From: Kosakonia arachidis
GTDB lineage: Bacteria > Pseudomonadota > Gammaproteobacteria > Enterobacterales > Enterobacteriaceae
Assembly (NCBI RefSeq): GCF_900116535.1
Contig: NZ_FPAU01000007.1
Coordinates: 1 to 64,000 of the forward strand
DNA: 64,000 nt
Direction: 5' to 3'
The position numbers were made by a program, and so were the translations under genes. The notes below the pieces were generated by a model. It had not been told where the DNA came from and did no database searches. It saw only the letters and a list, made by a program, of their open reading frames with translations. Position 1 is the stretch's first letter. Every line of letters begins with the position of its first letter. This document shows, one piece after another, positions 25,481-35,646 of this stretch.

Positions 25481-26290
25481 TTAATTTACGCCTGCAACAG
25501 TCCAGTGTTTATGTAATAAAAATTGATTTTCGACTTCATCAGCAACGGCCATTTGCAGGTCGGGGACAGATATTGACGCCGGAATACCATTATCCATTAA
25601 CATAAAATCCACCCCGGTTTGATAACCACCCACTTTCTTGCCCGGACGATAAAACCACGGCGGTGATAAGAAGCTCCAGTTAAAACCTTTGTCCGCTTCA
25701 AATAAGTCCAGTGCGACGCGACACCCTTCCAGCAAAGGAACGCGTTTCCACCCCGCCACAGCTTGCTGCAGTTCATGATCCGGCTCGCTCCGGGCCAGTA
25801 GTCCTTTTTCACGCCGCTCTGCGGCAGCAAAGAAAAATGATTCGTGGGTTATATCGCCCAACCATCGTAAATGCTCTGCTGGCGCAATCCCGAAATACCA
25901 TTGTGGGAAACGGGGATCGTCGAACATTTGCATTCCGGGTTTGACATATAAACTTGCGGCACCGCCAATATAGATAAGATAGCGACCTTTCGCCTGTTTG
26001 AAGCAGCGGATAATTTTACGTGTCGCCTCAACCTGACGGTAATAAACCTGCATATCCACTTCATGCCCACCGGAAAAAGCGCTGACGACAACGTCATGGC
26101 CGCGAATATTATTCACTACGGACTCATAACTATCGTCAAGAATATTACAGGTTATGGATGATAAATTTTTTTGTGGCGGGCATTTTTCCGCATCCAGGGC
26201 AAGCCCCGTTATGTGATGACCCCGTAGCAGCAACTCCTGAGTCAGGAGTTGCCCCCCCATACCCGTATGGCCAATAATTGCAACTTTCAT
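25481..26290 (-). CDS. NmrA/NAD(P)-binding Rossmann protein
   Basis: 269 residues from the ATG at 26290 (MKVAIIGHTGMGG), which has GAGGAGGCAG upstream; the open frame to 26344 is not needed. The Rossmann glycine motif is GHTGMGG (7-13); YIGGAASLY lies near residue 110 and the family tail SISVPDLQMAVADEVE near 245. There is no classical SDR YxxxK. NmrA-like proteins are either redox sensors or oxidoreductases. It may be the first gene of a run with the SphA-like (gap 258 bases) and TetR genes; its promoter region holds two symmetric elements, so it is tightly regulated. Function in the phloroglucinol island unknown. Confidence 0.72.
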   Translation of the reverse strand: MKVAIIGHTGMGGQLLTQELLLRGHHITGLALDAEKCPPQKNLSSITCNILDDSYESVVNNIRGHDVVVSAFSGGHEVDMQVYYRQVEATRKIIRCFKQAKGRYLIYIGGAASLYVKPGMQMFDDPRFPQWYFGIAPAEHLRWLGDITHESFFFAAAERREKGLLARSEPDHELQQAVAGWKRVPLLEGCRVALDLFEADKGFNWSFLSPPWFYRPGKKVGGYQTGVDFMLMDNGIPASISVPDLQMAVADEVENQFLLHKHWTVAGVN

Positions 26291-26308
26291 GACTGCCTCC
26301 TCGTTATC

Positions 26309-26323
26309 AGAACATAATGTTCT
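26309..26323. promoter_or_regulatory. 15-bp palindrome upstream of NmrA-like gene
   Basis: AGAACAT-A-ATGTTCT, perfect symmetry, 19 bases before the NmrA-like start codon and just outside its ribosome-binding site. Placed where a repressor would block initiation. Confidence 0.55.
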
Positions 26324-26330
26324 TCTGTCT

Positions 26331-26363
26331 GACATTGTAAACAAATGACATCTTTACAATGTC
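26331..26363. promoter_or_regulatory. perfect 11-bp inverted repeat upstream of NmrA-like gene
   Basis: GACATTGTAAA (26331-26341) and TTTACAATGTC (26353-26363) are exact complements with an 11-base spacer, so the arm centres are 22 bases apart, two helical turns. Likely regulator binding site at the NmrA-like promoter; no T-run for a terminator. Confidence 0.6.
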
Positions 26364-26522
26364 AATTATTTACTTTCTGGCAGCAATCCAGTTCACCTTT
26401 CCCTTATATTTCTCATGTCCGCATCGCGGCTTAATAAAATAACAAGTCAATTACTGAAGAAAATATAAAAAATTTAATTCACCGTTGTGTTTCAGACTTA
26501 CGTTTCCGTAAATAGCATCCAT

Positions 26523-26552
26523 AAAAAAGCGGCACATCGTCTCAGTGCCGCT
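26523..26552 (-). terminator. intrinsic terminator after pntB
   Basis: On the minus strand AGCGGCAC pairs perfectly with GTGCCGCT (plus positions 26528-26535 and 26545-26552, 9-base loop) and is followed by six T. It lies 27 bases beyond the pntB stop and closes the long minus-strand catabolic gene set. Confidence 0.85.
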
Positions 26553-26578
26553 GTTATTCCTGCCCCGACAACCTATAA

Positions 26579-27964
26579 TTACAAGGCCTTCAGTATCGCC
26601 TCTACACTCTTTTTCGCATCACCAAACAGCATCTGTGTATTCTCCTTAAAGAACAACAGGTTCTGCACCCCCGCGTAACCGGTGTTCATGGACCGTTTGA
26701 ACACTATCACATTCTGCGCTTTCCAAACCTCCAGTACCGGCATCCCGGCGATCGGACTGTGTGGATCGTTCTGCGCCGCCGGGTTCACCGTGTCATTGGC
26801 CCCTATCACCAACACTGTGTCGGTCTGGGCAAAATCCTCGTTGATTTCATCCATCTCCAGTACGATATCATAGGGCACTTTCGCCTCCGCCAGCAGCACG
26901 TTCATATGCCCCGGAAGGCGCCCTGCCACTGGATGAATGCCAAAACGTACATTCACCCCGCGCGCTCGCATTCTCTCTGTGATTTCCGCCACCGGGTACT
27001 GCGCCTGCGCCACCGCCATCCCGTAACCCGGCGTAATGATGACCGAGTCAGAATTCCTCAGCAGCTCCGCGGTTTCCTCTGCGCTGATTTCACGGTGTTC
27101 CCCCGTCGCCTCCTCGCTGGTAGACGCCCCGCCATCCGTGCCGAATCCTCCGGCTATCACGCTGACAAACGAACGGTTCATCGCCTTACACATAATGTAC
27201 GACAGTATCGCCCCTGACGAGCCCACCAGCGCCCCCGTCACGATTAGCAGGTCATTGCCCAGCATAAAACCTGCCGCCGCAGCAGCCCAGCCAGAATAGG
27301 AGTTCAGCATCGACACCACTACCGGCATATCCGCCCCGCCAATCGACGCCACCAGATGCCAGCCAAACGCCAGCGCAATCGCTGTCATCAGCAGTAAGGA
27401 TACCTGCTGCCCGCCACTCCCCGTGCGCACAAATATCACCAGCAGCACAAACAACATCACCAGTGCCGCAAGATTCAACGTGTGACGGTGCGGCAACATC
27501 AGCGGTTTCGAGGAGATTTTCCCGCGCAGCTTGCCGAATGCCACCACCGACCCGGTGAAAGTGACCGCCCCGATGAACACCCCCAGAAAGACCTCCGTCA
27601 GGTGAATGTTCTCCATCACGCCTGTTATGCCCGGCTCGTGGTCAATGAAACTGTTGTACCCCACCAACACCGCGGCAAGGCCCACAAAACTGTGCAACAT
27701 CGCCACCAGCTCCGGCATCTCGGTCATTTCCACCCGCCGTGCCAACCAGCACCCTGCCGTGCCGCCGATAACCATCGCCAGAAGTATCCACACCACCCAA
27801 CTGACCTCTGTTCCCAGAACCGTCGCCACCAGTGCAATCGCCATCCCGACAATACCGTATAGATTCCCCTGTCGTGATGTCTCGTGCTTCGACAGACCCG
27901 CAAGGCTGAAAATAAACAGAATGGCCGCCACAATGTATGCTGCTGTTACCCGTCCTCCGGACAT
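26579..27964 (-). CDS. pntB: NAD(P) transhydrogenase subunit beta (paralogous pntB)
   Basis: A 461-residue membrane protein, the beta subunit of proton-translocating transhydrogenase: about nine hydrophobic segments in residues 1-260, including [15 protein letters not shown] and [23 protein letters not shown], then the soluble NADP(H) domain III with [18 protein letters not shown] and a [29 protein letters not shown] block. With PntA it uses the proton gradient to drive NADH + NADP+ to NAD+ + NADPH. Eleven bases from pntA. Enterobacteria normally carry pntAB alone in the core genome; here the pair sits at the end of a catabolic operon and is probably a second copy dedicated to it. Confidence 0.93.
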   Translation of the reverse strand: MSGGRVTAAYIVAAILFIFSLAGLSKHETSRQGNLYGIVGMAIALVATVLGTEVSWVVWILLAMVIGGTAGCWLARRVEMTEMPELVAMLHSFVGLAAVLVGYNSFIDHEPGITGVMENIHLTEVFLGVFIGAVTFTGSVVAFGKLRGKISSKPLMLPHRHTLNLAALVMLFVLLVIFVRTGSGGQQVSLLLMTAIALAFGWHLVASIGGADMPVVVSMLNSYSGWAAAAAGFMLGNDLLIVTGALVGSSGAILSYIMCKAMNRSFVSVIAGGFGTDGGASTSEEATGEHREISAEETAELLRNSDSVIITPGYGMAVAQAQYPVAEITERMRARGVNVRFGIHPVAGRLPGHMNVLLAEAKVPYDIVLEMDEINEDFAQTDTVLVIGANDTVNPAAQNDPHSPIAGMPVLEVWKAQNVIVFKRSMNTGYAGVQNLLFFKENTQMLFGDAKKSVEAILKAL

Positions 27965-27974
27965 GTGCTACCCC

Positions 27975-29566
<1,592 letters not shown>

Positions 29567-29580
29567 CGACGTCCATCCAT

Positions 29581-30441
29581 TCAGGCCGATACTGGCTCCT
29601 GGCGAATTAACCCAAGCATGGCGCGGGTTTCATCCGGTGTGGCGATGGTTTTGTCCATTTCAGCCGCAGCCCGTTTAACGCGTTCGACAAACCAGCTATT
29701 GGATTGCGCAAGTTCACCCTTGCGATAGAAGATATTATCCTCCATCCCTACCCGGATATTTCCCCCCAGCGCCAGCGCGGCGAACATAATAGGCAGATGC
29801 CCACGACCAATGCCCAGCGCCGACCAGGTGAAATTATCACCCAGATGTTGCTGACAGGTTTCCAGCAGGAACATCAGGTTGCGGACTTCGGCGGTCATTC
29901 CGCCTGGCGCACCCAGTACAAACTGGAAGTTCGGCGTCCCCGACAGCAGCTCTTTTTTGCGATAGTACAGAACGTTGTAAATCATCCCGGCATCGAAAAT
30001 TTCGAATTCCGGCTTGACCTTGCATTCATGCATGCTCGCGGCCAGTTTTTCCAGGAAGCGCGGGGTGTTCTCAAATATGGTGGAGTGCGCCCAATTCATA
30101 GTGCCCGCATCGAACGACGCTATTTCCGGGCGTAATAGCTGAAATGGTTTCATGCGCACGGCATCATCCAGCCCCAGCCCGCCCGAGGTCGTCAGATTAA
30201 TCACGATGTCGCTGCGTGCCCGGACCAGCCGGACAGTCTCAGCAAACTTGTCAAAATCCATCGACGCATGGTTCTCATCATCACGTACATGGATATGGGC
30301 GATGGAAGCGCCCGCCTCCCAACAGCGCACAATTTCATCCGCCTCTTCCTGGGGGGTTAGCGGGATCCAGGGGGTGTCACTTTTTTGCGGCCAGGCGCCG
30401 GTACAGGCGACAGTCAGTATGACTTTATTTTCAGATGACAT
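29581..30441 (-). CDS. BKACE (DUF849) enzyme, putative triacetate acetoacetate-lyase
   Basis: A 286-residue beta-keto acid cleavage enzyme (TIM barrel). The zinc ligands can be read: His49 and His51 in AHIHVRD and Glu234 in VGMEDN; NLTTSGG (82-88) and LGAPGG (176-181) line the CoA and substrate site. The family takes a beta-keto acid plus acetyl-CoA to acetoacetate plus a new acyl-CoA. With the surrounding genes the best-fitting substrate is 3,5-dioxohexanoate (triacetate), giving acetoacetate and acetoacetyl-CoA. Lysine-type 3-keto-5-aminohexanoate or dehydrocarnitine cleavage are alternatives, but their partner genes are absent. The gene is followed by pntA and lies 17 bases after the thiolase stop. 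Confidence 0.8.
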   Translation of the reverse strand: MSSENKVILTVACTGAWPQKSDTPWIPLTPQEEADEIVRCWEAGASIAHIHVRDDENHASMDFDKFAETVRLVRARSDIVINLTTSGGLGLDDAVRMKPFQLLRPEIASFDAGTMNWAHSTIFENTPRFLEKLAASMHECKVKPEFEIFDAGMIYNVLYYRKKELLSGTPNFQFVLGAPGGMTAEVRNLMFLLETCQQHLGDNFTWSALGIGRGHLPIMFAALALGGNIRVGMEDNIFYRKGELAQSNSWFVERVKRAAAEMDKTIATPDETRAMLGLIRQEPVSA

Positions 30442-30458
30442 AATTAACCTCTTGAAAA

Positions 30459-31643
30459 TTATTCTTTTTCAACAATCATAGCCAGCCCCATGCCACCACC
30501 GATGCACAGAGTCGCCAGGCCGAAGCGCGCATGGCGGCGCTGCATTTCATGTAGCAGGGAAACCAGGATACGGGCGCCGGACGCGCCAATCGGATGACCC
30601 AGGGCAATCGCGCCGCCATTAACGTTGGTTTTCGCCGGATCAATACCTAACCCTTTGATAACGCTCAGGGACTGAGAGGCGAACGCTTCATTGGCTTCAA
30701 TGACATCCAGATCGTCAACGTGCAAACCCGCCTTCGCCAGAGCATTGCGGGTCGCCGGGACCGGGCCATAGCCCATAAAGTTGGGATCGACGCCTCCGTT
30801 CCCCCAGGCGCGGATCACCGCCAGCGGTTGCAATTGCAGTGCGGAGGCTTTTTCTCTGCTCATCAGTACCAGCGCGGCCGCACCGTCATTGATGCCAGAC
30901 GAGTTCCCCGCAGTCACCACGCCGTCAGAACGGAAGGCCGGTTTCAGGCGAGAAAGTGACTCCAGCGTCGTACCGTGGCGGGGAAATTCATCGGTTTTGA
31001 CATAGCGTTCCTCTTTGCGGGTGACGATTTTCACCGGTACGATTTCATTATCAAAGCGACCGTTTTTCTGCGCCCACTCGGTGCGCTGCTGGCTCTCTGC
31101 CGCATATGCGTCAAGCGCCTCCCGCGAAAGGTGATATTTCTGCGCGAGGTTTTCCGCCGTCATCCCCATGTGCTCACCGGAGAAGGCATCAGTCAGACCG
31201 TCGCTTAACATGCTGTCCACCAGCAGACTGTTGCCCATGCGCTGTCCCCAACGGGTCGCCGAGGCAAGGTACATAGCGTTGCTCATACTCTCCGTCCCGC
31301 CCGCGACCACGACGTCCACGTCGCCAAGCGCAATGGCCTGCGCCCCCAGAATGACGGCCTTCAGGCCGGAACCACACACTTTGCTGACATTAAACGCACT
31401 CTTTTCAAAAGGAATGCCGACCGAAATCGCGACCTGACGTGCCACGTTCTGCCCCAACCCGGCTCCCAGGACATTTCCCATGATGACCTCATCGACATCA
31501 TCGGGTTTGATGCCCGCGCGGGCGATCGCCGCAGATACCGCGTACTCCCCTAACTGAATGGCGGAAAGCTCTTTCAACACGCCCGCAAAACAGCCAATTG
31601 GTGTACGCGCTGCACTGACAATAACAACATCCTTAACACTCAT
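30459..31643 (-). CDS. acetyl-CoA C-acetyltransferase (thiolase)
   Basis: A 394-residue thiolase of the biosynthetic/AtoB type. Nucleophile Cys90 in SKVCGSGLK, His350 in ALGHPIGASG and second Cys380 in TLCIGGGMG are all present, with a glycine-rich C-terminus. It cleaves acetoacetyl-CoA with CoA to two acetyl-CoA (reversible). It is the first gene after a 293-base gap in the catabolic gene set and is followed by BKACE and pntAB. In the proposed route it removes acetoacetyl-CoA made by BKACE and by the CoA-transferase. Confidence 0.9.
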   Translation of the reverse strand: MSVKDVVIVSAARTPIGCFAGVLKELSAIQLGEYAVSAAIARAGIKPDDVDEVIMGNVLGAGLGQNVARQVAISVGIPFEKSAFNVSKVCGSGLKAVILGAQAIALGDVDVVVAGGTESMSNAMYLASATRWGQRMGNSLLVDSMLSDGLTDAFSGEHMGMTAENLAQKYHLSREALDAYAAESQQRTEWAQKNGRFDNEIVPVKIVTRKEERYVKTDEFPRHGTTLESLSRLKPAFRSDGVVTAGNSSGINDGAAALVLMSREKASALQLQPLAVIRAWGNGGVDPNFMGYGPVPATRNALAKAGLHVDDLDVIEANEAFASQSLSVIKGLGIDPAKTNVNGGAIALGHPIGASGARILVSLLHEMQRRHARFGLATLCIGGGMGLAMIVEKE

Positions 31644-31936
31644 ATTTATTACCCCACAGTTGACAGTGTGGCATGCTGTAAATAGCCCAGCAGCCCTCCA
31701 CGACTTTATTTACGGGATAAACGGTCGGCGCCTGGTAATAGCCACTTTTCCGCAAGGAAATCACCAGTAAAAATAAAATAAAATATTTTTAGACATTACT
31801 TTAAAAAATAATCACCCTTCTCGTTTTTTAAACAAGAAATCATACAGACAATAAATAATACCAGGCGCGTTACAGATTAAATACCGTTATCCGGTTGCAT
31901 GCATTTAAAAATAAATGGAAACACACTTTTTATCGT
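31644..31936. promoter_or_regulatory. AT-rich gap, likely internal promoter for thiolase-BKACE-pntAB
   Basis: 293 bases between the cyclase-family and thiolase genes, much longer than other gaps in this set and very AT-rich (31770-31870). It includes CCACA/TGTGG symmetry near 31652-31669 and a GACATTA at 31792, a 7-mer that also opens two related sites at 37712 and 37814. A separate promoter is plausible; no terminator is seen. Confidence 0.45.
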
Positions 31937-32875
31937 TTAAATGCAACCTCCGTAACTGTAGGTTCTTTCCGGTACGTCATTGAGATTGTCTTCGTCAATT
32001 TCAGCAACACAACGCACCATCGAACCATCGCCCAAATACCAGCGTAGCGGGAAACAAAAGAAGCGGAACCGTTTCCCGGAGACTTTATCTAAATTCCCGC
32101 CCAGGTTTTCCACACCGACAATACCATGGCCCAACATTTGTTTATGACAGGGTTCCCATGTCCCCCAACAACCAATTGCTTCCAGATCACCAAATTTCGC
32201 CTCGTAGGCATCCTGACCATGAATTTTAATGTACAGTTCTTTATCAAATTCAGCGTAAGCCTCTTCGCCAAACTGGCTGATATATTCATCGGTAATTGGC
32301 CGCCCTGATGCGCCGAGCAAATTCATACGGGTCGCACCATTATTTCCCATCGCGGTGTGTAATGGATGATCCAGCGCCTGCATATCCATTGCCACACATT
32401 TGACCTGATGTTTGACGAACCATTTTCCGGCCTCAACCCCGGTACCGCAGGAATAATGATAATACTCTTTGGAGTCATCAAATTTACGGTGCATACCAGT
32501 ATTTAAACACACGACCATTCCGGCCAGTTCTGCTGGTTTAATATTTGCCCGTTGGCAGGCGTCTTCTAAATGTTCAGGGAGAATCAACCCCCAGCGCCCT
32601 ACCCGGATCTCCAGACAAATGGCATCCCCGGTATAAGCATCCACCGGCATTTCATGCGTATAGCGCGCCCTTTTACCATCAAATTCCATTTCCATTACAT
32701 GACGCGGTGCATCACAATGCGTCCCTGTGTGCATGGTGCAGGAAATACGCTGCGTTAATACACCGCCTTTTGCCATCGTGTGCGCGTTGTCAATCAGTGG
32801 CTTATCGAAATATGGCCAGCGCGGCGTATCAGCGCTAAAGGGATGTGTTAAATCGACAAAGACTTTCTTACTCAT
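31937..32875 (-). CDS. cyclase-family hydrolase, putative dihydrophloroglucinol cyclohydrolase
   Basis: A 312-residue metal-dependent hydrolase of the cyclase/kynurenine-formamidase family (PF04199). The metal motif HxGTHxDxPxH is intact as HTGTHCDAPRH (residues 49-59). At about 110 residues beyond the short KynB type it belongs to the larger cyclases. Dihydrophloroglucinol cyclohydrolase of anaerobic phloroglucinol degradation is a manganese enzyme of this family that opens the 1,3-diketone ring to 3-hydroxy-5-oxohexanoate. The position next to a 3-hydroxy-acid dehydrogenase, an SDR and a BKACE supports this function over amide hydrolysis. Two bases from the dehydrogenase gene. Cytoplasmic. 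Confidence 0.78.
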   Translation of the reverse strand: MSKKVFVDLTHPFSADTPRWPYFDKPLIDNAHTMAKGGVLTQRISCTMHTGTHCDAPRHVMEMEFDGKRARYTHEMPVDAYTGDAICLEIRVGRWGLILPEHLEDACQRANIKPAELAGMVVCLNTGMHRKFDDSKEYYHYSCGTGVEAGKWFVKHQVKCVAMDMQALDHPLHTAMGNNGATRMNLLGASGRPITDEYISQFGEEAYAEFDKELYIKIHGQDAYEAKFGDLEAIGCWGTWEPCHKQMLGHGIVGVENLGGNLDKVSGKRFRFFCFPLRWYLGDGSMVRCVAEIDEDNLNDVPERTYSYGGCI

Positions 32876-32877
32876 TT

Positions 32878-33807
32878 TTATGACTCCTCTGATGACTGTG
32901 TAACACGTTGTAAATAATTCAACAGACGCTCACGGCTTTCATTAATAGTGGTCTCGTCCCAGGTCTGAAACCCTTCGCAGGATTTGAACCCCAGTTTGCC
33001 CTCCGCCACGAGGCGTTTTAATAGCGGGGATGGCGTGGTGGCATTATTCAGATGCGGGAAGATATATTCGTGAATCGCCAGCGTCAGATCTGTCCCCACC
33101 ATATCGGCATTTTCCAGCGGTCCCAGCGTTGGCAAGCGCAGCCCAAAACCAAAGCGAATACCTTCATCGACTGTTCGCGCATCCGCAATCCCCTGTTCCA
33201 CCAGGTAAATCGCTTCGCGCCACAGGGCATGCTGAAGACGATTGACCAGAAACCCAGGAACATCTTTATTCACCTTGACGGGGCGTTTTCCCGCCCAGCT
33301 AAGCAGTGACACTGTGCGTTCAAACAGCGCTTCATCGGTCCACTGGGTGCGGATAACTTCCACCAGAGGGATCAGAAATGCCGGATTCCAGAAGTGCGTT
33401 CCCAGCACACGCTCTTTGTGCCGCACATCACGCGCAATTTCGCTGATACTGATAACCGACGTATTTGAAGCCAGGATAGTCTCCGGCGGGCAACAGGCAT
33501 CCAATTCCCGAAACAATTGCTGTTTCAGCGCCAGTTGTTCCGGTACGCACTCGAACACAATTTGCGCCCCGGCGACACTGGCGGGCAGCTTGTCGCAAAA
33601 AATGACCCGGCCCAGGATTGCGTCAATGGTGGCCTCGTCAGTCTGCATACGTTGCAGATTGGCCCTGATCATCTCCGGTGCCTTATAAATACTGGCGTCA
33701 ACATCATAAATCGTGACGTTAACCCCACGGGCGGCAAAGATCTGAGCAATACCGCTGCCCATCAACCCGCCCCCCAGAATTGTGACCTGCGTGACTGAGC
33801 ACGACAT
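32878..33807 (-). CDS. 3-hydroxyacyl-CoA-dehydrogenase-like protein, putative 3-hydroxy-5-oxohexanoate dehydrogenase
   Basis: A 309-residue NAD-dependent dehydrogenase: Rossmann GGGLMGSG (12-19) with Asp35-type acceptor for NAD in IYDVD, NTS (115-117), the catalytic His138 in GTHFWNP with partner Glu150 in PLVEV, and a C-terminal helical domain with VPGFLVNRLQHAL. It is a single-domain enzyme, like L-gulonate or carnitine dehydrogenases, not a FadB-type fusion. In the proposed route it oxidises (S)-3-hydroxy-5-oxohexanoate to triacetate with NAD+. Two-base gap to the cyclase, 12 bases from the SDR, so closely co-translated. Confidence 0.78.
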   Translation of the reverse strand: MSCSVTQVTILGGGLMGSGIAQIFAARGVNVTIYDVDASIYKAPEMIRANLQRMQTDEATIDAILGRVIFCDKLPASVAGAQIVFECVPEQLALKQQLFRELDACCPPETILASNTSVISISEIARDVRHKERVLGTHFWNPAFLIPLVEVIRTQWTDEALFERTVSLLSWAGKRPVKVNKDVPGFLVNRLQHALWREAIYLVEQGIADARTVDEGIRFGFGLRLPTLGPLENADMVGTDLTLAIHEYIFPHLNNATTPSPLLKRLVAEGKLGFKSCEGFQTWDETTINESRERLLNYLQRVTQSSEES

Positions 33808-33819
33808 GATGCTCTCCTT

Positions 33820-34608
33820 TTAACCCGCGGTGCAGCCACCATCGACATAGATAACCTGGCCGGTAATGAAATCAGCCGCCGGGGAACAGAGATAAATGAC
33901 CGAGCCGACCATATCTTCCACGACCGCCGCACGCCCCATAGGGATACGGTCGAGGAAGATTTTTTTCAGTTTTTCATCCTCCAGTACTTCCTGAGTCAGC
34001 GGTGTCCAGAAAATCGTCGGTGCGACAGCATTAACATTGATGTTGTATTTCGCCCATTCCGTCGCCAGTTGTCGGGTCAGCAAATTAATCGCCCCCTTAG
34101 AGGTACCATATGCCGCATAGCCACCAGGATGCCCGGCGAATGCCCGCACCGAAGAGGTATTCACGATTTTGCCGAATCCCTGCTTAATAAAAATGTCACC
34201 GAACACTTTGCAGGGAATAAATGTACCGGAGACGTTAATATCAATAACTTTGCGAAAATCGCCAATATCAAAGCTTTCCGCCGGGTGACGAATGGCGATA
34301 CCCGCGATATTAATGAGAAAGTCGATTTTCCCCCATGTTGCTATCACGTTATCGGCCAGCGCTTTCACTGAGGTTTCGTCGGTCATGTCCGCCGCAAACG
34401 CGATGGCTTCGCCCCCGGCTTCATTCACCTGCTGTACCGTTTTGTCCAGCGTCGCCAGCGTGCGCCCCGTCACCGCAATTTTGACGCCAAAATTCGCCAG
34501 GCCGCGCGCGACTCCTTCACCGAGAGAACCTGCGCCGCCGGTAATAACCGCGACTTTATTTTCAATATTAAACAGTGCCTTAACTTTATTATCCCAGGAC
34601 TTGTCCAT
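33820..34608 (-). CDS. SDR reductase, putative NADPH-dependent phloroglucinol reductase
   Basis: 262 residues from the ATG at 34608, with GAGGAA upstream (an upstream TTG at 34623 is in frame). Classical SDR with TGGAGSLG (23-30), NIAG (100-103), Ser in NTSSVRAF (about 152), Tyr167 and Lys171 in AYGTSK and the C-terminal GQVIYVDGG. The residue that would prefer NAD at the end of beta-2 is replaced by TGR (47-49), compatible with NADPH. Phloroglucinol reductase of fermenting bacteria is an NADPH-dependent SDR, and this is the only SDR of the set. It sits between cupin and dehydrogenase genes. Other 3-keto reductase functions cannot be excluded. Confidence 0.72.
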   Translation of the reverse strand: MDKSWDNKVKALFNIENKVAVITGGAGSLGEGVARGLANFGVKIAVTGRTLATLDKTVQQVNEAGGEAIAFAADMTDETSVKALADNVIATWGKIDFLINIAGIAIRHPAESFDIGDFRKVIDINVSGTFIPCKVFGDIFIKQGFGKIVNTSSVRAFAGHPGGYAAYGTSKGAINLLTRQLATEWAKYNINVNAVAPTIFWTPLTQEVLEDEKLKKIFLDRIPMGRAAVVEDMVGSVIYLCSPAADFITGQVIYVDGGCTAG

Positions 34609-34626
34609 GCCTTTATTCCTCAATGA

Positions 34627-34968
34627 TTACGCATTGCTGGCGATAACCAGCATGCTGGTCGGGAAGTTGGTGTGGTTGATGACTTCACGTTCTTCGAAAG
34701 GGGCGATGAAAACCGCTTCGCCTTTACTGACAATACGGGTTTCAGTTTTGGTCCGGATAGTGATGGCCCCGTCCAGCACCACGTACAATTTCTCTGTCGG
34801 GGAATCGGCGTACGCCCACTCGGCCCCGCCGCCGGGCAAAAAATGCGATAACCCGCACCAGAATTGTTTTGCGTTGCATAAAGCGCCGTCGCACAATTTG
34901 AGGGCAACCATGCCGTAATGTAACGGCGGGTCGTAGGCTTTTGCTTCGCTCACCTGAATGACTTTCAT
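34627..34968 (-). CDS. small cupin-domain protein of unknown function
   Basis: A 113-residue single cupin barrel: CGLSHFLPGGGAEWAYADSP, then EKLYVVLDGAITI, then KGEAVFIAPFEEREVINH. The usual metal histidines of cupin motif 1 are replaced by Trp and Tyr, so metal binding would be non-standard or absent. It lies between the CoA-transferase B and the SDR genes with short gaps (17 and 18 bases), so it is part of the operon. No cupin is needed in the phloroglucinol pathway as I know it; a ligand-binding, isomerase or regulatory role is possible. Confidence 0.75.
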   Translation of the reverse strand: MKVIQVSEAKAYDPPLHYGMVALKLCDGALCNAKQFWCGLSHFLPGGGAEWAYADSPTEKLYVVLDGAITIRTKTETRIVSKGEAVFIAPFEEREVINHTNFPTSMLVIASNA

Positions 34969-34985
34969 GGGTATACATCCTTCTT

Positions 34986-35642
34986 TTATGAAAATTGGGT
35001 TAATGTCTCTGAAACCCGCAGCGGTGCCGTAGTCTGCGCGATGACTTCATCGACGGTGGTGTCGCTGGCGATTTCCCGCAAAATCAGCCCGTGTTTAACT
35101 TCAATCACGGCCTTTTCGGTCACAATCAGGTTGACCTGGCCCGCAGCGGTGAGGGGCAGACGGCAACGCGGCAGGATTTTTGACTGGCCATTTTTGTCAC
35201 AGTGTTCCATGGCGATAATGACGCGCTTCGCGCCGTTGACCAGGTCCATCGCGCCCCCCATTCCCGGCACCATCTTGCCGGGGATTATCCAGTTGGCGAG
35301 GTTGCCTTCTTCGTCCACTTCCAGGGCGCCGAGCACCGTGACGTCCACATGGCCGCCGCGGATAATGGCGAACGACAGGGCACTGTCGAAAAACGCGGCC
35401 CCCGGCACGGCGGTGACGGGTTGCCCACCGGCGTTGGTTAAATCGCTATCCACCAGCTCCATGGCGGGCTCAGGCCCCAGCCCGACCAGGCCGTTTTCCG
35501 ACTGGAAAATCACGCCGAGGCTGTCGTCCACATAGTTGGCAACCTGCGTCGGCAAGCCGATCCCCAGATTGACCAGGTCTCCTTTTTGCAACTCACGGGC
35601 TACGCGACGTGCAATACGTTCCCGGATGGCGTTTTTATCCAT
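34986..35642 (-). CDS. 3-oxoacid CoA-transferase subunit B
   Basis: A 218-residue beta subunit of the succinyl-CoA:3-ketoacid/acetate-CoA transferase family (AtoA-like). The catalytic Glu49 lies in [22 protein letters not shown] and [29 protein letters not shown] are typical, as is the GMGGAMDLV block. With subunit A it would activate acetoacetate using acetyl-CoA or succinyl-CoA to acetoacetyl-CoA, which the thiolase splits. Four bases from subunit A; likely translational coupling. Confidence 0.9.
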   Translation of the reverse strand: MDKNAIRERIARRVARELQKGDLVNLGIGLPTQVANYVDDSLGVIFQSENGLVGLGPEPAMELVDSDLTNAGGQPVTAVPGAAFFDSALSFAIIRGGHVDVTVLGALEVDEEGNLANWIIPGKMVPGMGGAMDLVNGAKRVIIAMEHCDKNGQSKILPRCRLPLTAAGQVNLIVTEKAVIEVKHGLILREIASDTTVDEVIAQTTAPLRVSETLTQFS

Positions 35643-35646
35643 GGTG

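Noticed and set aside
29581-34608. Reading the BKACE cluster as lysine fermentation or carnitine degradation
   Set aside because: No lysine aminomutases, 3,5-diaminohexanoate dehydrogenase or carnitine-specific thioesterase fusion is present, while a cyclase-family hydrolase and an SDR are, which fit phloroglucinol better.
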